Counted from the first letter of the stretch, positions 26,463-35,660 are shown. The stretch is 64,000 nt of DNA from Funiculus sociatus GB2-C1 (GCF_039962115.1 NZ_JAMPKJ010000003.1:118586-182585), one strand, 5' to 3'. The notes: a model not told the origin generated them from the sequence alone. Program-made: numbers and translations.

Positions 26463-27325
26463 TATGAAGTTACTAAAATTTCGGAAATTTTACCCCGCTT
26501 TTTGGGATTGGAATTAATTGCTCTTGATGCTGATATAGTGTGAATAGTAGGAAGATTATTTGCTTGAAAAATTTTATCGTCACTATAGAGTTCTCGAATG
26601 AAGGTACAGTCAGAGTTAGAGAGCATAACTTTGACACCCTGCGCTGCAAGTTGTGCAAATATATTCCTGAGTTTTATCTGATTGTCTTCATTAAAGGAAT
26701 AGCGACTATAGGCTGTGAAGTAACTGGTATCGCTTAGAGGATGATAGGGCGGATCGAAATATACCAAGTCATCTGAATTTGCGTACTTCAGGATATCTTC
26801 AAAAGGTCTAACATCAATTACAGCAGACTGAAGTGCAATTGATACTGAACGCAGTAAATCTGCCTGGCAAATCGGAGGATTGACATATCTGCCTATGGGT
26901 ACATTAAATTTACCTTTGGAGTTTTCCCGATAAAGTCCATTAAAGCAGGTTTTGTTTAAATAAATTAAACGAGCTGCCCTTTCTAAGTCTGTGTTATAAG
27001 ACAGCGATCGCATCTCATAATAATACGCTTTATTATGCTTTTTCTGATGCTCTGACAACAACTCAATTAAATGCTCGACGTTATCTCTGACGCACAGATA
27101 GGTTTCAATTAAGTTGTTATTTATATCGGTTAATACAGCTTTTTTATGAAAAATTTGATTAATATAAAAAAATACAGCCCCTCCCCCTAAGAATGGCTCG
27201 TAGTAATTTTCAAAATGTTTAGGTAAATAATATTTATACTGTTCTAGTAATTTGCTTTTTCCTCCCGCCCATTTTAAAAAAGGTTTGGTAATATTTTTAT
27301 TTTCTGTGTTTGGTTGTACTAGCAT
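26459..27325 (-). CDS. Adenine-specific DNA methyltransferase (Dam/DpnII class, D12)
   Basis: 288 aa, full length. The AdoMet-binding motif is LKWAGGKSKLL (about 18-28) and the catalytic motif is DPPYHPLSDTSYF near residue 190. Members transfer a methyl group to adenine N6, most often in GATC. GATC is the centre of the HIP1 octamer GCGATCGC that is so common here, so a HIP1-methylating role is possible. The TAA stops of this gene and of the converging nuclease share TTAA. Start: ATG at 27325. Confidence 0.93.
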   Translation of the reverse strand: MLVQPNTENKNITKPFLKWAGGKSKLLEQYKYYLPKHFENYYEPFLGGGAVFFYINQIFHKKAVLTDINNNLIETYLCVRDNVEHLIELLSEHQKKHNKAYYYEMRSLSYNTDLERAARLIYLNKTCFNGLYRENSKGKFNVPIGRYVNPPICQADLLRSVSIALQSAVIDVRPFEDILKYANSDDLVYFDPPYHPLSDTSYFTAYSRYSFNEDNQIKLRNIFAQLAAQGVKVMLSNSDCTFIRELYSDDKIFQANNLPTIHTISASRAINSNPKKRGKISEILVTSY

Positions 27326-27656
27326 TTAGCAATAAGTTTAGATCGACTATATAAAGATCTTACAATTTTACAATATAAGAGCTTAATATCAATAGCGATT
27401 TAGATAAATAATTGCTGAGAATTAAAACATTAGTTGTAACAGTTAAAAGGAATCAAAATAACCATAATAACGCGCTCTAAGCAAGTTAATAGGTGTATAA
27501 TTGGTTAGCGTTTGGGCGAGAAGACCAATAAGTGAGATCGCGCTTATTCCCCGACGATAGCAGGATAAAGCGATCGCGCTCTTGCGGACTTGTCGAACTT
27601 GCGCTTTAAATGTTAACAGTTAAAATGCAGTAGCTTATAGCTGCGGTCTCCAACAT
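27326..27656. other. Spacer with no recognised element
   Basis: 331 bases between the methylase start and the ycf33 start, so two divergent promoters should lie here. It is AT-rich near the methylase and contains a HIP1-type site near 27572. No gene or strong hairpin was seen. Confidence 0.5.
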
Positions 27657-27863
27657 ATGTTTGATGGCTTTTGGGATAACATCTCTCGCTACCCTCGCTA
27701 CTTGGTAACAATCATCCTGGGGGTGTTCTTTTACGCCTTTGCGTGGTTGCAGCCACTGATGAAAAACCCGATAAGCGCGATCGCCACGATCAGCTTATTT
27801 GTAGCAGGCTTAACTTTTGTTGCCCTCACCCTACGGGCGATGCTGGGGTTGGCCCCAGTTTAG
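27657..27863 (+). CDS. ycf33: Ycf33-like protein (DUF751)
   Basis: 68 aa with two hydrophobic segments (VTIILGVFFYAFAWL and AIATISLFVAGLTFVALTL). The opening FWDNISRYPRYL is the family signature, which is shared with the plastid gene ycf33 of algae. Function is not established; a thylakoid-membrane location is likely. It precedes rbfA by 48 bases and is probably the first gene of a ycf33-rbfA-GH3 operon, an order I recall from other cyanobacteria. Confidence 0.9.
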   Translation: MFDGFWDNISRYPRYLVTIILGVFFYAFAWLQPLMKNPISAIATISLFVAGLTFVALTLRAMLGLAPV

Positions 27864-27911
27864 TACGATAAAAAATCATTGCTCAGACTGTCTTAAAGGC
27901 AGCGGACTACT

Positions 27912-28313
27912 ATGGCTACGAGTCGTCGCGTTTCTCGCGTTTCAGCACTAATTAAACGCGAAATCAGCCAATTGCTGCTCCAAGAAATCAAAGATGACCG
28001 TGTAGGCGCTGGAATGGTCAGCGTTACAGATGTCGATGTTTCCGGCGACCTGCAACACGCTAAAATCTTTGTCAGCATCTATGGCACCGATGAAGCAAAA
28101 GAAGAGACAATGGCTGGTTTAACGGCAGCAACCGGATTTGTGCGCCGGGAATTAGGTCAACGACTGGGGCTGCGTCGGACACCAGAAATAATGTTTCTGG
28201 AAGATGAATCTTTGGAACGGGGCGATCGCCTTCTGAGTTTGATAAATCAGCTTAGTAGTGAGCGTAAGCCAGAAAGTGGGGAAATGGAAGACATCATTGA
28301 GGCCAAAGATTGA
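27912..28313 (+). CDS. rbfA: 30S ribosome-binding factor A
   Basis: 133 aa. It binds the 30S subunit and helps 16S rRNA maturation, especially in the cold. The KH-type fold is recognised by [40 protein letters not shown] and [12 protein letters not shown]. The acidic tail ([10 protein letters not shown]) is normal for the cyanobacterial form. Its stop overlaps the TTG start of the next gene, so translation may be coupled. Confidence 0.97.
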   Translation: MATSRRVSRVSALIKREISQLLLQEIKDDRVGAGMVSVTDVDVSGDLQHAKIFVSIYGTDEAKEETMAGLTAATGFVRRELGQRLGLRRTPEIMFLEDESLERGDRLLSLINQLSSERKPESGEMEDIIEAKD

Positions 28314-29941
28314 AATCTGTGTCGGAGTCGCTACCTGAGTGGGAATCGCTAACTGTGCCACAACAGGTAGCGCAGATGTTTGTAGTCAGAGCATCGGGCT
28401 ACCTGTTCGATCACCAAATTCAGTACCCAGAATGGGAACCACCCAGAGCAAAGCTGCAACACTGGATACAGGATTTGGGCGTTGGCGGTGTAATTTTGTT
28501 GGGAGGCAGTGCGGGAGAATTGGCACTGCGATCGCAACAACTGCAAAGTTTTGCCAAAATCCCTCTGCTGATTGCCGCTGATATTGAAGAAGGCGTTGGG
28601 CAGCGGTTTTCTGGGGCAATTTGGTTTCCCCCGCCGATGGCAATTGGGGCAATTTCCCGGAAAGATGTCGCCAGAGCCTTGCACTACGCCCAGGAAATGG
28701 GCGCTATCACCGCCTCGGAATCACTAGCTATTGGGATCAACTGGGTGCTATCGCCCGTCGTAGATGTCAACAACAATCCCCTAAATCCAGTCATTAACGT
28801 GCGGGCTTTTGGGGAAACCCCAGAGGAAGTAAGCCAGCTGGCATCTGCTTTTATTCGGGGCGCACAACGTTTTCCGGTGTTGACGACTGCCAAGCATTTT
28901 CCCGGACATGGCGACACGGCAGTTGATTCTCATCTAGATTTGCCCGTCTTGCCACACTCACCAGCACGACTAGCGGAAATTGAACTGCCACCGTTTGCCT
29001 CGGCGATCGCATCCGGTGTTGACGCTGTGATGAGCGCTCATCTGCTCATCCCCGCCTGGGATATCGAACGCCCCGCCACTTTGTCTTATCCTATTTTGAC
29101 TTCTCTGCTACGGCAAGAGTTAGGATTTGAAGGTTTAATTGTCACCGATGCCTTGGTAATGGGAGCGATCGCTAACCGTTATGGAGCTTCGGAAGCCCCC
29201 GTCTTAGCTGTAGAAGCCGGGGCGGATATTTTGCTAATGCCAGTAGATCCGGCTGGTGCCATCCAAGCAGTTTGTGACGCTGTGACAGAGGGGCGCATTT
29301 CCGAGGAGCGAATTCGCGCCTCTGTCGAACGTATCTGGAAAGCTAAGCGCAAGGTGCAGGGAAGTAAGGCAGACTTAGGAGATTCCCCAATCCCCAATCC
29401 TCAATCCCCAATCCCCAACCCCCTACAACTCGCCTCACCTCACGCACTAAACACCTCTGCAAACATTTCGCGAGATTCCCTGCTAGTTCATGGCCAGGTT
29501 CCTCTGCCTAGAAGCACAGGCAACTTACGCAATTTAATAGTGGTGGATGACGTACTCAATTGTAAGTTTTTGGGTAAACTTGCCCCGGCTGTCGCATTAC
29601 CAAAAAGCTTAGGCTATCAATTGCAACTGGTTGACCACCATACCCCGACTGTGGCATTGTCAGAAGCGATCGCTCCCATCTCGACAACACAAACATTGCT
29701 TCAACTTTTTATCCGTGGCAATCCTTTTCGAGGCAGTGCTGGCTTAACACCCGTTGCCGAAGATTTGTTTAAAAGATTATTAAAAAATGCCGAGCTACAA
29801 GCCTTGGTAATTTATGGTAGCCCGTACATCTTAGAGCAGTTTCTTCCGCATCTGCCTTTAGAGATACCTTGCGTGTTTTCTTATGGACAAATGTCAGAAG
29901 CTCAGGCGATCGCTCTGGAAGTTTTGTTCCCTCCCCAATAA
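28310..29941 (+). CDS. Glycoside hydrolase family 3, NagZ-like beta-N-acetylhexosaminidase
   Basis: 543 aa. The N-terminal 350 residues are a GH3 barrel with [18 protein letters not shown], which holds the histidine that acts as general acid, and the nucleophile aspartate in [10 protein letters not shown]. NagZ-type enzymes remove N-acetylglucosamine from muropeptides in the cytosol. A second, C-terminal region of about 170 residues makes it longer than E. coli NagZ, as in many cyanobacteria. The two regions are joined by a low-complexity linker ([13 protein letters not shown]) encoded by heptamer repeats. Start: TTG at 28310, overlapping the rbfA stop. Confidence 0.92.
   Translation: MKSVSESLPEWESLTVPQQVAQMFVVRASGYLFDHQIQYPEWEPPRAKLQHWIQDLGVGGVILLGGSAGELALRSQQLQSFAKIPLLIAADIEEGVGQRFSGAIWFPPPMAIGAISRKDVARALHYAQEMGAITASESLAIGINWVLSPVVDVNNNPLNPVINVRAFGETPEEVSQLASAFIRGAQRFPVLTTAKHFPGHGDTAVDSHLDLPVLPHSPARLAEIELPPFASAIASGVDAVMSAHLLIPAWDIERPATLSYPILTSLLRQELGFEGLIVTDALVMGAIANRYGASEAPVLAVEAGADILLMPVDPAGAIQAVCDAVTEGRISEERIRASVERIWKAKRKVQGSKADLGDSPIPNPQSPIPNPLQLASPHALNTSANISRDSLLVHGQVPLPRSTGNLRNLIVVDDVLNCKFLGKLAPAVALPKSLGYQLQLVDHHTPTVALSEAIAPISTTQTLLQLFIRGNPFRGSAGLTPVAEDLFKRLLKNAELQALVIYGSPYILEQFLPHLPLEIPCVFSYGQMSEAQAIALEVLFPPQ
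29385..29419 (+). repeat. CCCCAAT heptanucleotide tandem repeat inside the GH3 gene
   Basis: Five adjacent 7-base units: CCCCAAT, CCCCAAT, CCTCAAT, CCCCAAT and CCCCAAC. They encode part of the linker between the catalytic and C-terminal regions. The sequence matches the STRR class of cyanobacterial heptamers known mainly from intergenic DNA. Confidence 0.9.
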
Positions 29942-29953
29942 ATTGACTGTTAG

Positions 29954-30002
29954 AGGTATGCCAGTTTTTTAAACTTTCTTTAACGTTTTGCCTGTCATAC
30001 CT
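29954..30002 (+). terminator. Inverted repeat behind the GH3 gene
   Basis: AGGTATGCCAG and CTGTCATACCT with a 27-base loop, one mismatch in the arms, followed by TTTATTTATT. It lies 12 bases past the stop codon. The long loop makes it a moderate terminator candidate. Confidence 0.45.
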
Positions 30003-30231
30003 TTATTTATTCATAAATCAAGAGCGCTAGGCTAGGCGTAGATACGCCCTTTCTGGAGTAATTTCATCCCTATATAGACGGAATTGATTGTCAAGAGTCC
30101 CTGACTTTTGCAATCTTTATTAAAAAGAATATTTAGTTTGTAACTCAATATACTGAACTTTTTATATGTTCGCGCTACGAACTATTCGTTAATATTAATT
30201 TTAGATCCGTTAGTTTATAGGTTGAGGACTT

Positions 30232-30471
30232 ATGAGCGTTGACACAATGCTAACTGGTGCGTCTGTATATTCCATCGATGTTATTCAAGATGAAGCACGT
30301 CAATTAGTGGAGAAGGGAGTTGTGACTCGTCAGCAACCGATCTACGTCCTTTGTCAGTACATTCCCGCTCGTGAGTGGGTTTGTGTTGAGTGTGAACTAG
30401 AAAGGTGCAATATCTTACTCCGCGATCGCATCGGCGATCTGATGGGTCAAGAAGAATGGGATAACGACTGA
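30232..30471 (+). CDS. DUF4327 family protein
   Basis: 79 aa, acidic, no membrane segment. The sequence SIDVIQDEARQLVEKG, then QPIYVLCQYIPAREWVCVE, then RIGDLMGQEEW is the DUF4327 signature as I recall it. This small family is restricted to cyanobacteria and its function is unknown. It has its own upstream spacer of 290 bases, AT-rich near the start codon. Confidence 0.85.
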   Translation: MSVDTMLTGASVYSIDVIQDEARQLVEKGVVTRQQPIYVLCQYIPAREWVCVECELERCNILLRDRIGDLMGQEEWDND

Positions 30472-30676
30472 TAAATCTAGATTGAAGACAATTTTAAGAC
30501 AAGGAGAGCGGTTCACCAGTAAACTTGGTGCAACCATAAGCAATCCGTCCTCCACGCTCAAAACATCACAGTGGAAGACAGCTATCTCTGGATTACCTGC
30601 CAATTTTTACTTTTAATGCCCGATCTAGAGAACTTATCTCTTATGCGGGTTTGACAAAATCAATTCTAAAGCCGAT

Positions 30677-31069
30677 CTAAATCTCTGAGTCGGGGTTGCG
30701 TAGCTTCTCTAACTCAGTCCGCATGGCAGCAATTTGTGCAGTTAACTCCTGTAGCTCTATCTGCACATCCTGTTGGGCAACCGATGTCGTCGAGGTTGTG
30801 ACGGTAGAACTGGGTGTCCCATAGGTAGACGTACTCTCAGTCCGATCAGCTGGTGTGATTAGCGAATCAACAAAACTTCGAGCTACCTGCTCCGTTGTCT
30901 CTCCTTTTTCTGCCAACTGCTCTAAGAGCAAATTTGAGTCTGTTTTTAACAGTTCAAGATTTTGTTCTCGCTTTTGCGGGTCTTGTACGCTCTCCACCAG
31001 GGAAGCCGTCGCACCCAAGGTGACGCGAAATCCTTTGTGTACTAAGTCAAAGAGATTATCAGAGTTCAT
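30677..31069 (-). CDS. Conserved cyanobacterial helical protein of unknown function
   Basis: 130 aa. An N-terminal helical stretch (FDLVHKGFRVTLGATASLVE) is followed by a Thr/Ser-rich linker at about 77-95 (STSTYGTPSSTVTTSTTSV) and a C-terminal coiled coil (ELQELTAQIAAMRTELEKLR). The shape resembles phasin-like or surface-associated small proteins, but no named family is recognised. A hairpin at 31259 separates it from the gene upstream. Confidence 0.75.
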   Translation of the reverse strand: MNSDNLFDLVHKGFRVTLGATASLVESVQDPQKREQNLELLKTDSNLLLEQLAEKGETTEQVARSFVDSLITPADRTESTSTYGTPSSTVTTSTTSVAQQDVQIELQELTAQIAAMRTELEKLRNPDSEI

Positions 31070-31258
31070 TAGGTAAATTGAGCCAAATTGAATGATTTGA
31101 TAAGAATCGAGCGATCGCTATAGTTGACTTCCTTTTGGGATGCCAAAATGCGAACTGTGGGGCGAAGCTCACCTTGGTGCCAGCTAAGCACGGATGCCGA
31201 TGACATCTAAACTGGCCCGACCATTTTAAGCATACAAAGGGACATTGTGCTGAGATAC

Positions 31259-31300
31259 AAGCTTAAAAGCATCCTTCTTAAGAAAGATGCTTTTAAGCTT
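31259..31300. terminator. Perfect 15-bp hairpin between two minus-strand genes
   Basis: AAGCTTAAAAGCATC and its exact complement, 12-base loop, 19 bases past the stop of the 113-aa gene. On the plus strand it is followed by GCTTTTTAG; on the minus strand the T run is the arm itself. It probably ends the 113-aa transcript. Confidence 0.65.
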
Positions 31301-31318
31301 GCTTTTTAGCTTACTGGT

Positions 31319-31660
31319 TTAGCTTACCTGCTCTAGGTACTGATTGATATCCTCAATCAAGCGAGTAAGTTCAGCTTCCGTAGTCAAGCGGATGCGTTCA
31401 TCACGCAGGGTAAGCAGAACTTTAGCTGCAAAAGGGCTGGGCCAGATATTAGGGTTACAGAAAATCTCTAGAAAGACATCTCCGGTGTAGCGGTACTCCA
31501 TTGGTTTCTGGGGATTAGTTTTACCGCCGCCACCAGCTACCAACTTAAGACTCTGCATTAATTGTGCGATCGCGCCTTGTAAATCCTGCGCCGCTTGGGG
31601 CGTAAAGCTGAAGGTAACAGAGCCTTCAACCAGGTTAAGCCTGAGTTGTGAACCGGACAT
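31319..31660 (-). CDS. Conserved cyanobacterial protein of unknown function
   Basis: 113 aa, soluble. Recognisable features are a beta-rich start (QLRLNLVEGSVTFSFTPQAA), a glycine-rich turn (AGGGGKTNPQKP) and a C-terminal part, WPSPFAAKVLLTLRDERIRL, ending in a helix. No catalytic motif is visible and I do not recognise a function. It is transcribed alone and ends at a hairpin. Confidence 0.75.
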   Translation of the reverse strand: MSGSQLRLNLVEGSVTFSFTPQAAQDLQGAIAQLMQSLKLVAGGGGKTNPQKPMEYRYTGDVFLEIFCNPNIWPSPFAAKVLLTLRDERIRLTTEAELTRLIEDINQYLEQVS

Positions 31661-31899
31661 GAGTAATTAACAGTGAGAAGTTAGGAAGCGAGGATTGAAT
31701 TAACTCGTAACTATAACTTATTACCACACAATAGAATCTGTAGGTGGAGTTTCGCGATCGCTCAACCCAATTTTCTTTTTTGGGTTTCGTTCTTCAACCC
31801 AGCAGCCAAAATTTTTCTAACCCGAAATAGATGCCATCGGCACCCAATAAGTTCTAGACTGGGTGCCATAAAATACAAATAACGAGTGAAAGAAATTCT

Positions 31900-32055
31900 G
31901 TGGTTGCAGATAGCCGCTCGGTAGTGCGTAAAGTTTTAATTATTACCCTGCTACTCAACCTGTTCGTGATGGGATTGAAGGCTGTAGTGGGAACGTGGAC
32001 AGGTTCTCTCTCGCTGCTGGCTGATGCCTTACATAGCGTAACCGATAGGGCATAG
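31900..32055 (+). pseudogene. 5' fragment of a cation diffusion facilitator (CDF) transporter
   Basis: A GTG-started frame of 51 codons reads ADSRSVVRKVLIITLLLNLF and then GLKAVVGTWTGSLSLLADALHSVTD before a TAG stop. This is the first transmembrane helix and the SLLADALHS metal-site region typical of CDF proteins, which are normally about 300 aa. Nothing downstream continues the family, so the rest was deleted. The truncation point is directly followed by the DnaA-box-like cluster. Confidence 0.75.
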
Positions 32056-32105
32056 TTTTCCACAGGAAGAGGGGCTTTTCCACAGATTTTTGCAGGTTTT
32101 CCACA
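32056..32105 (+). promoter_or_regulatory. Three phased DnaA-box-like sequences
   Basis: TTTTCCACA occurs at 32056, 32076 and 32097, all in the same orientation. The spacing of 20 and 21 bases is two helical turns, so all three face one side of the helix. TTTTCCACA is the DnaA box described for cyanobacteria. An AT-rich stretch follows (TTAAAAATAAATTTTTAA). This may bind DnaA, as at an origin or a titration site. No dnaA or dnaN gene lies nearby, so an origin is not claimed. Confidence 0.55.
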
Positions 32106-32142
32106 AAAGTTAAGGAAAAGACAATAACTTAAAAATAAATTT

Positions 32143-32232
32143 TTAACGCAAAGGATCACAAAGGGAGGCGCATTACGCAAAGGAGATTACTCTGCGAACC
32201 TTTGCCATCCCCTGTGCGAACCTTTGCGTTAA
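32143..32232. repeat. 90-bp element with perfect 12-bp terminal inverted repeats
   Basis: It begins TTAACGCAAAGG and ends CCTTTGCGTTAA. Internal copies of CGCAAAGG and CGAACCTTTGC repeat the end motif, so the whole can fold. It lies 17 bases beyond the guaA stop and may end that transcript. CTTTGCG-type repeats are common in cyanobacterial spacers. Confidence 0.65.
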
Positions 32233-32248
32233 CAATCCTTCCTTTTCT

Positions 32249-33895
32249 TCATTCCCACTCGATAGTTCCAGGCGGCTTAGAAGTGATATCGTAAACCACG
32301 CGATTGACACCCCGAACTTCATTCACAATACGAGTAGAAACGGTTTCCAAGAAATCATAAGGCACCCTTGCCCAATCCGCCGTCATGCCATCTTCACTGG
32401 AAACGAAGCGTAAGACAATCGGATAAGCGTAAGTACGCTGATCGCCCATCACGCCTACGCTGCGAATAGGTAACAACACAGCAAAAGCTTGCCAGAACTG
32501 GTTGTACATTCCCTGGCGATTAATTTCCTGACGGACAATTAGATCGGCATCGCGTAGAATTTCCAATCGCTCTGCTGTAACTTCGCCTAAAATGCGAATT
32601 GCCAGTCCAGGGCCGGGGAAGGGTTGCCGCTGTACAATTTCTTCTGGTAAACCAATTGAGCGCCCAACTTTTCTCACTTCATCTTTGAAGAGTTTTCGCA
32701 GCGGTTCGACTAACTTAAACCGTAAGTCTTTAGGCAAACCACCGACGTTGTGATGGCTCTTAATTTTCACTGCTACCCGTTCGCCAGATTTGGGATCGAC
32801 GTTGGTATCAGCTGATTCAATAACATCTGGGTAGAGGGTGCCTTGGGCAAGATAATCAAAGGGGCCAAGACGTTTAGACTCTTCTTCAAAGACGCTGATA
32901 AATTCGTGACCGATGCGGCGGCGTTTTTCTTCGGGATCTGTGACACCAGCGATCGCATTTAGGAAACGTTCTCTTGCTTGGACGTGTTCCACAGGAATAT
33001 GAAATTGCTCTTGGAACAGCTTCACTAAGCGTTCTGGCTCCTCTTTCCGCATGAAGCCTTGGTCAATAAACATACAAGTCAACTGATCGCCAATTGCCTT
33101 GTACAGCAAAAAGGCCAACGTGGAAGAATCGACACCGCCGCTTAAAGCTAACAGCACTCGCTTCTCGCCAACTTTGGCGCGAATTTCTCGAATTGACTGC
33201 TCAACAAAAGCTGCTGTCGTCCAAGTTGGTTCGCAGTCGCAGATGTGATAGACAAAGTTGCGGATTAAGGCGATACCGCCAATCGAGTGAACGACTTCTG
33301 GATGGAACTGGACACCGTAGAGCTTTTTCTCGTGGTGAGCGATCGCAGCGCAAGGAGTATTCGCTGTGTGTGCCAGCACCTCAAACCCTTCTGGCATCTT
33401 GGTTACAGAGTCCCCATGACTCATCCACATGGTGGTGCCATCTTCCACATTGGTGAGCAGATCCGTGGGATCGTCAATCAATAAGGATGCCTTGCCATAC
33501 TCTCCCCGGTCAGCACTGGTGACTTCCCCACCCAGCTGCTGCACCATCAGCTGCATTCCATAACACACTCCCAGTATGGGAACGCCGAGATTCCATATTT
33601 CGGGATCGCAATGGGGCGCTTTCTTGTCATAGACGGAACTAGGGCCACCGGAGAAGATTATTCCCTTGGGATTGAGTTGCTTTAGCTGTTCGGCTGTGGT
33701 TCGATAAGAAAGCACTTCCGAGTACACTTGTGTCTCCCGAATCCGACGCGCAATCAGTTCGGAATACTGAGAGCCGAAGTCAAGAATCACAATAATTTGG
33801 CGGTTCAGTTGCCCCAAATTCTCTTCTATTTGAGGCAGTGGTTGTGTCTGTAGAGTCACCGGAGTATCCTGAATGGTGATAGTGTGGATATTCAA
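32249..33895 (-). CDS. guaA: GMP synthase (glutamine-hydrolysing)
   Basis: 548 aa. It converts XMP to GMP with glutamine and ATP in the cytosol. The N-terminal class I glutaminase has Cys111 in GVCYGMQ and the histidine in VQFHPEV. The ATP-pyrophosphatase domain has [14 protein letters not shown]. The C-terminal dimerisation domain ends in the family signature [15 protein letters not shown] 30-residue N-terminal extension precedes the glutaminase, as is common in cyanobacteria. The reading frame starts with TTG at 33895; a true start a few codons inside cannot be excluded. Confidence 0.97.
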   Translation of the reverse strand: MNIHTITIQDTPVTLQTQPLPQIEENLGQLNRQIIVILDFGSQYSELIARRIRETQVYSEVLSYRTTAEQLKQLNPKGIIFSGGPSSVYDKKAPHCDPEIWNLGVPILGVCYGMQLMVQQLGGEVTSADRGEYGKASLLIDDPTDLLTNVEDGTTMWMSHGDSVTKMPEGFEVLAHTANTPCAAIAHHEKKLYGVQFHPEVVHSIGGIALIRNFVYHICDCEPTWTTAAFVEQSIREIRAKVGEKRVLLALSGGVDSSTLAFLLYKAIGDQLTCMFIDQGFMRKEEPERLVKLFQEQFHIPVEHVQARERFLNAIAGVTDPEEKRRRIGHEFISVFEEESKRLGPFDYLAQGTLYPDVIESADTNVDPKSGERVAVKIKSHHNVGGLPKDLRFKLVEPLRKLFKDEVRKVGRSIGLPEEIVQRQPFPGPGLAIRILGEVTAERLEILRDADLIVRQEINRQGMYNQFWQAFAVLLPIRSVGVMGDQRTYAYPIVLRFVSSEDGMTADWARVPYDFLETVSTRIVNEVRGVNRVVYDITSKPPGTIEWE

Positions 33896-33990
33896 TAGTC
33901 CTTAGTTAGTTACTAATGACTAATAACTACTAATTTTCTAGAAAAACTTCTTTATTGCTATTTATTAAGTTAATTGGTATTCCTATAAAA

Positions 33991-35184
33991 TTAACACACT
34001 TGATACAGTAACGCGGCACCATTTTGGCTTTTGACGATAATCTGGCGATCTCGATCGAACAGCAGGGAACCGACAGTAACTTGAGTATCGATCATCGTGC
34101 GGATGTAAGCTTGCGATCGCGTGTCAATAGCCTCGGACAGTGAGCTATAAACTTGATCGGCGATCGCGCCTCCATTAGCATCCTCCAATTGCCGCAGGTA
34201 AAAGAGCGCATCTTCGGCTGTAGCACTTTGGAAAATTCCCTGCAATGCCGCAGTCGGTAAACCCAGCTTTGCACAATGAGCAGTCAAAATTTCCATCCTT
34301 CCATCAGCAAGGTGGTGGTGAGTGTGAAAAATTCCCCCCGCAAGTTTTATCAGTTTGCCGTGGTAGCCAAATAATAAGATTGACTTAACCTGCTGCAATC
34401 CAGCCTCTACCAACATTGGGCCAAGCCAGTTAGCAGTTTTTACCATTCTGTCTGGGTGAATACCCAGTTGTCGCGCCAAGTCTAAGCCATTTTCTCCTAC
34501 GCAGAACACCAAACAGTCGAAGTGCGCTTTGTGTTGCAGTTCCTCGCGGAAAGCTTCTAGCTGTCCAGTAGCACTCAACGGCTGAGAAATGCCTGTAGTT
34601 CCGAGTAGCGAGAGTCCATCCACAACGCCAAAAGCTGCATTTGAGGTGCGTTGGGCAAGCGATCGCCCGAAGGGCAAAATAATCGTCACCTGAATTTTTT
34701 CCTCTGGTGACAGCAGACGCTGCAAATTCTCTTGTAACAGCCGCTGGGCATAAGCATAAATTGCCGGTTTGTCACCAGCATTCACCATTCGCCCAATTCC
34801 TTCACCGCCTTTGATCCGGATGGAGGAGTGAGGAGTTTGGAGTGAGGAGTGAACTGATTCTTCTTTTCCTTTTGCTACCCCGTTTAAAAAAGGCGATTGC
34901 CTTTTGTCTTCTTCAAGCCATTCCACCAACACCCAGATTGGTGTGTTGCGGGTGAGGTCAAGGTTATCACCGGGATCGCTGGTGGTAATTGCCAGAGCCA
35001 TCCCCTCACCGATCTTAGCAACCTGCTCAATGGGTATTTCCACTGTGTCGGCCGGTTCAATTAAATCCACCGACACAGCGTTTATTTCTGGTTGTTCTTG
35101 GCGTAACCAGCGCAGGGCGGCAATAGCAGCGGCACAAGCAAACACTGGCAAGGTATATCCAAAGCGGGGTGGGGTTGAGGTCAT
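33991..35184 (-). CDS. cbiD: Cobalt-precorrin-5B C1-methyltransferase
   Basis: 397 aa. CbiD methylates C1 of the corrin ring during anaerobic cobalamin synthesis. The family opening GYTLPVFACAAAIAALRWL, then KIGEGMALAITTSDPGDN and GGEGIGR, and the final FDRDRQIIVKS-type segment are visible. Between the EEDKRQ region and GGEGIGR there is an unusual stretch with HSSLQTPHSSIRI, partly encoded by four heptamer repeats (34825-34852). No cobalamin riboswitch was recognised upstream. The other cob/cbi genes are outside this window. Confidence 0.93.
   Translation of the reverse strand: MTSTPPRFGYTLPVFACAAAIAALRWLRQEQPEINAVSVDLIEPADTVEIPIEQVAKIGEGMALAITTSDPGDNLDLTRNTPIWVLVEWLEEDKRQSPFLNGVAKGKEESVHSSLQTPHSSIRIKGGEGIGRMVNAGDKPAIYAYAQRLLQENLQRLLSPEEKIQVTIILPFGRSLAQRTSNAAFGVVDGLSLLGTTGISQPLSATGQLEAFREELQHKAHFDCLVFCVGENGLDLARQLGIHPDRMVKTANWLGPMLVEAGLQQVKSILLFGYHGKLIKLAGGIFHTHHHLADGRMEILTAHCAKLGLPTAALQGIFQSATAEDALFYLRQLEDANGGAIADQVYSSLSEAIDTRSQAYIRTMIDTQVTVGSLLFDRDRQIIVKSQNGAALLYQVC
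34825..34852 (-). repeat. GGAGTGA heptanucleotide repeat inside cbiD
   Basis: Four adjacent 7-base units on the plus strand: GGAGTGA, GGAGTTT, GGAGTGA and GGAGTGA. They encode the SLQTPHSS-like insert of CbiD in frame. The inserted segment is not part of the CbiD family pattern as I know it. Confidence 0.85.
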
Positions 35185-35314
35185 TGTGAGAGTGCGATCG
35201 CGATCGCTGCGCGGGGGTGACTTTTAACAGCTCTGTCATCAGCCTTTCATTGGATTCTATCAATATAAAGATTTTGTAAGTATTTCCTGCTCAACGAGAC
35301 ACTCTGGAGGTTTC

Positions 35315-35647
35315 ATGAAATTTTTCTTTACGAACTTGTTTTCCAAAGCTCCTGCTCAAATTTCTAAATCAGAATTTCGCCCAAGCACTGTGGTAATCAG
35401 ACCCAGTGGGTGCTTGGATAGCAAGACCAGCCCTGCTTTTATTAAGTCTCTAGAGCAAGCTTTGGAATTGGCGACAGATACTGTGGTGGTGGATATGATT
35501 GCGGTAAATGCCATCAAAAGGGAGGGAGTCAAAAGCCTGCTGCATGGAATGGAGAAAGCGGCGGCGCTGGGCAAAACCCTAACTTTTGAATTTCTGGATG
35601 TGGCGACGCAAAGAGTTCTCGAAGCTGCCTGGAACTATGAAATATAA
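35315..35647 (+). CDS. STAS-domain protein, anti-sigma-factor-antagonist-like
   Basis: 110 aa. A single STAS fold (VVIRPSGCLDSKTSPAF, TDTVVVDMIAVNAIKREGVK, LTFEFLDVATQRVLEAAWN). Such proteins bind anti-sigma kinases of the SpoIIAB/RsbW type. The usual phosphorylated Ser in a DSSG-like motif is replaced here by AIKREG, so phospho-control of the standard kind is unlikely. The N terminus MKFFFTNLFSK is hydrophobic and basic and could bind a membrane. A strong terminator follows, so it is monocistronic. Partners are not in this window. Confidence 0.85.
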   Translation: MKFFFTNLFSKAPAQISKSEFRPSTVVIRPSGCLDSKTSPAFIKSLEQALELATDTVVVDMIAVNAIKREGVKSLLHGMEKAAALGKTLTFEFLDVATQRVLEAAWNYEI

Positions 35648-35660
35648 TTTGCAAAAATTA

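Noticed and set aside
32056..32232. Chromosomal origin of replication
   Set aside because: Three DnaA-box-like sites are suggestive, but there is no dnaA, dnaN or other origin gene nearby and no GC-skew information, so only a candidate DnaA-binding cluster is claimed.
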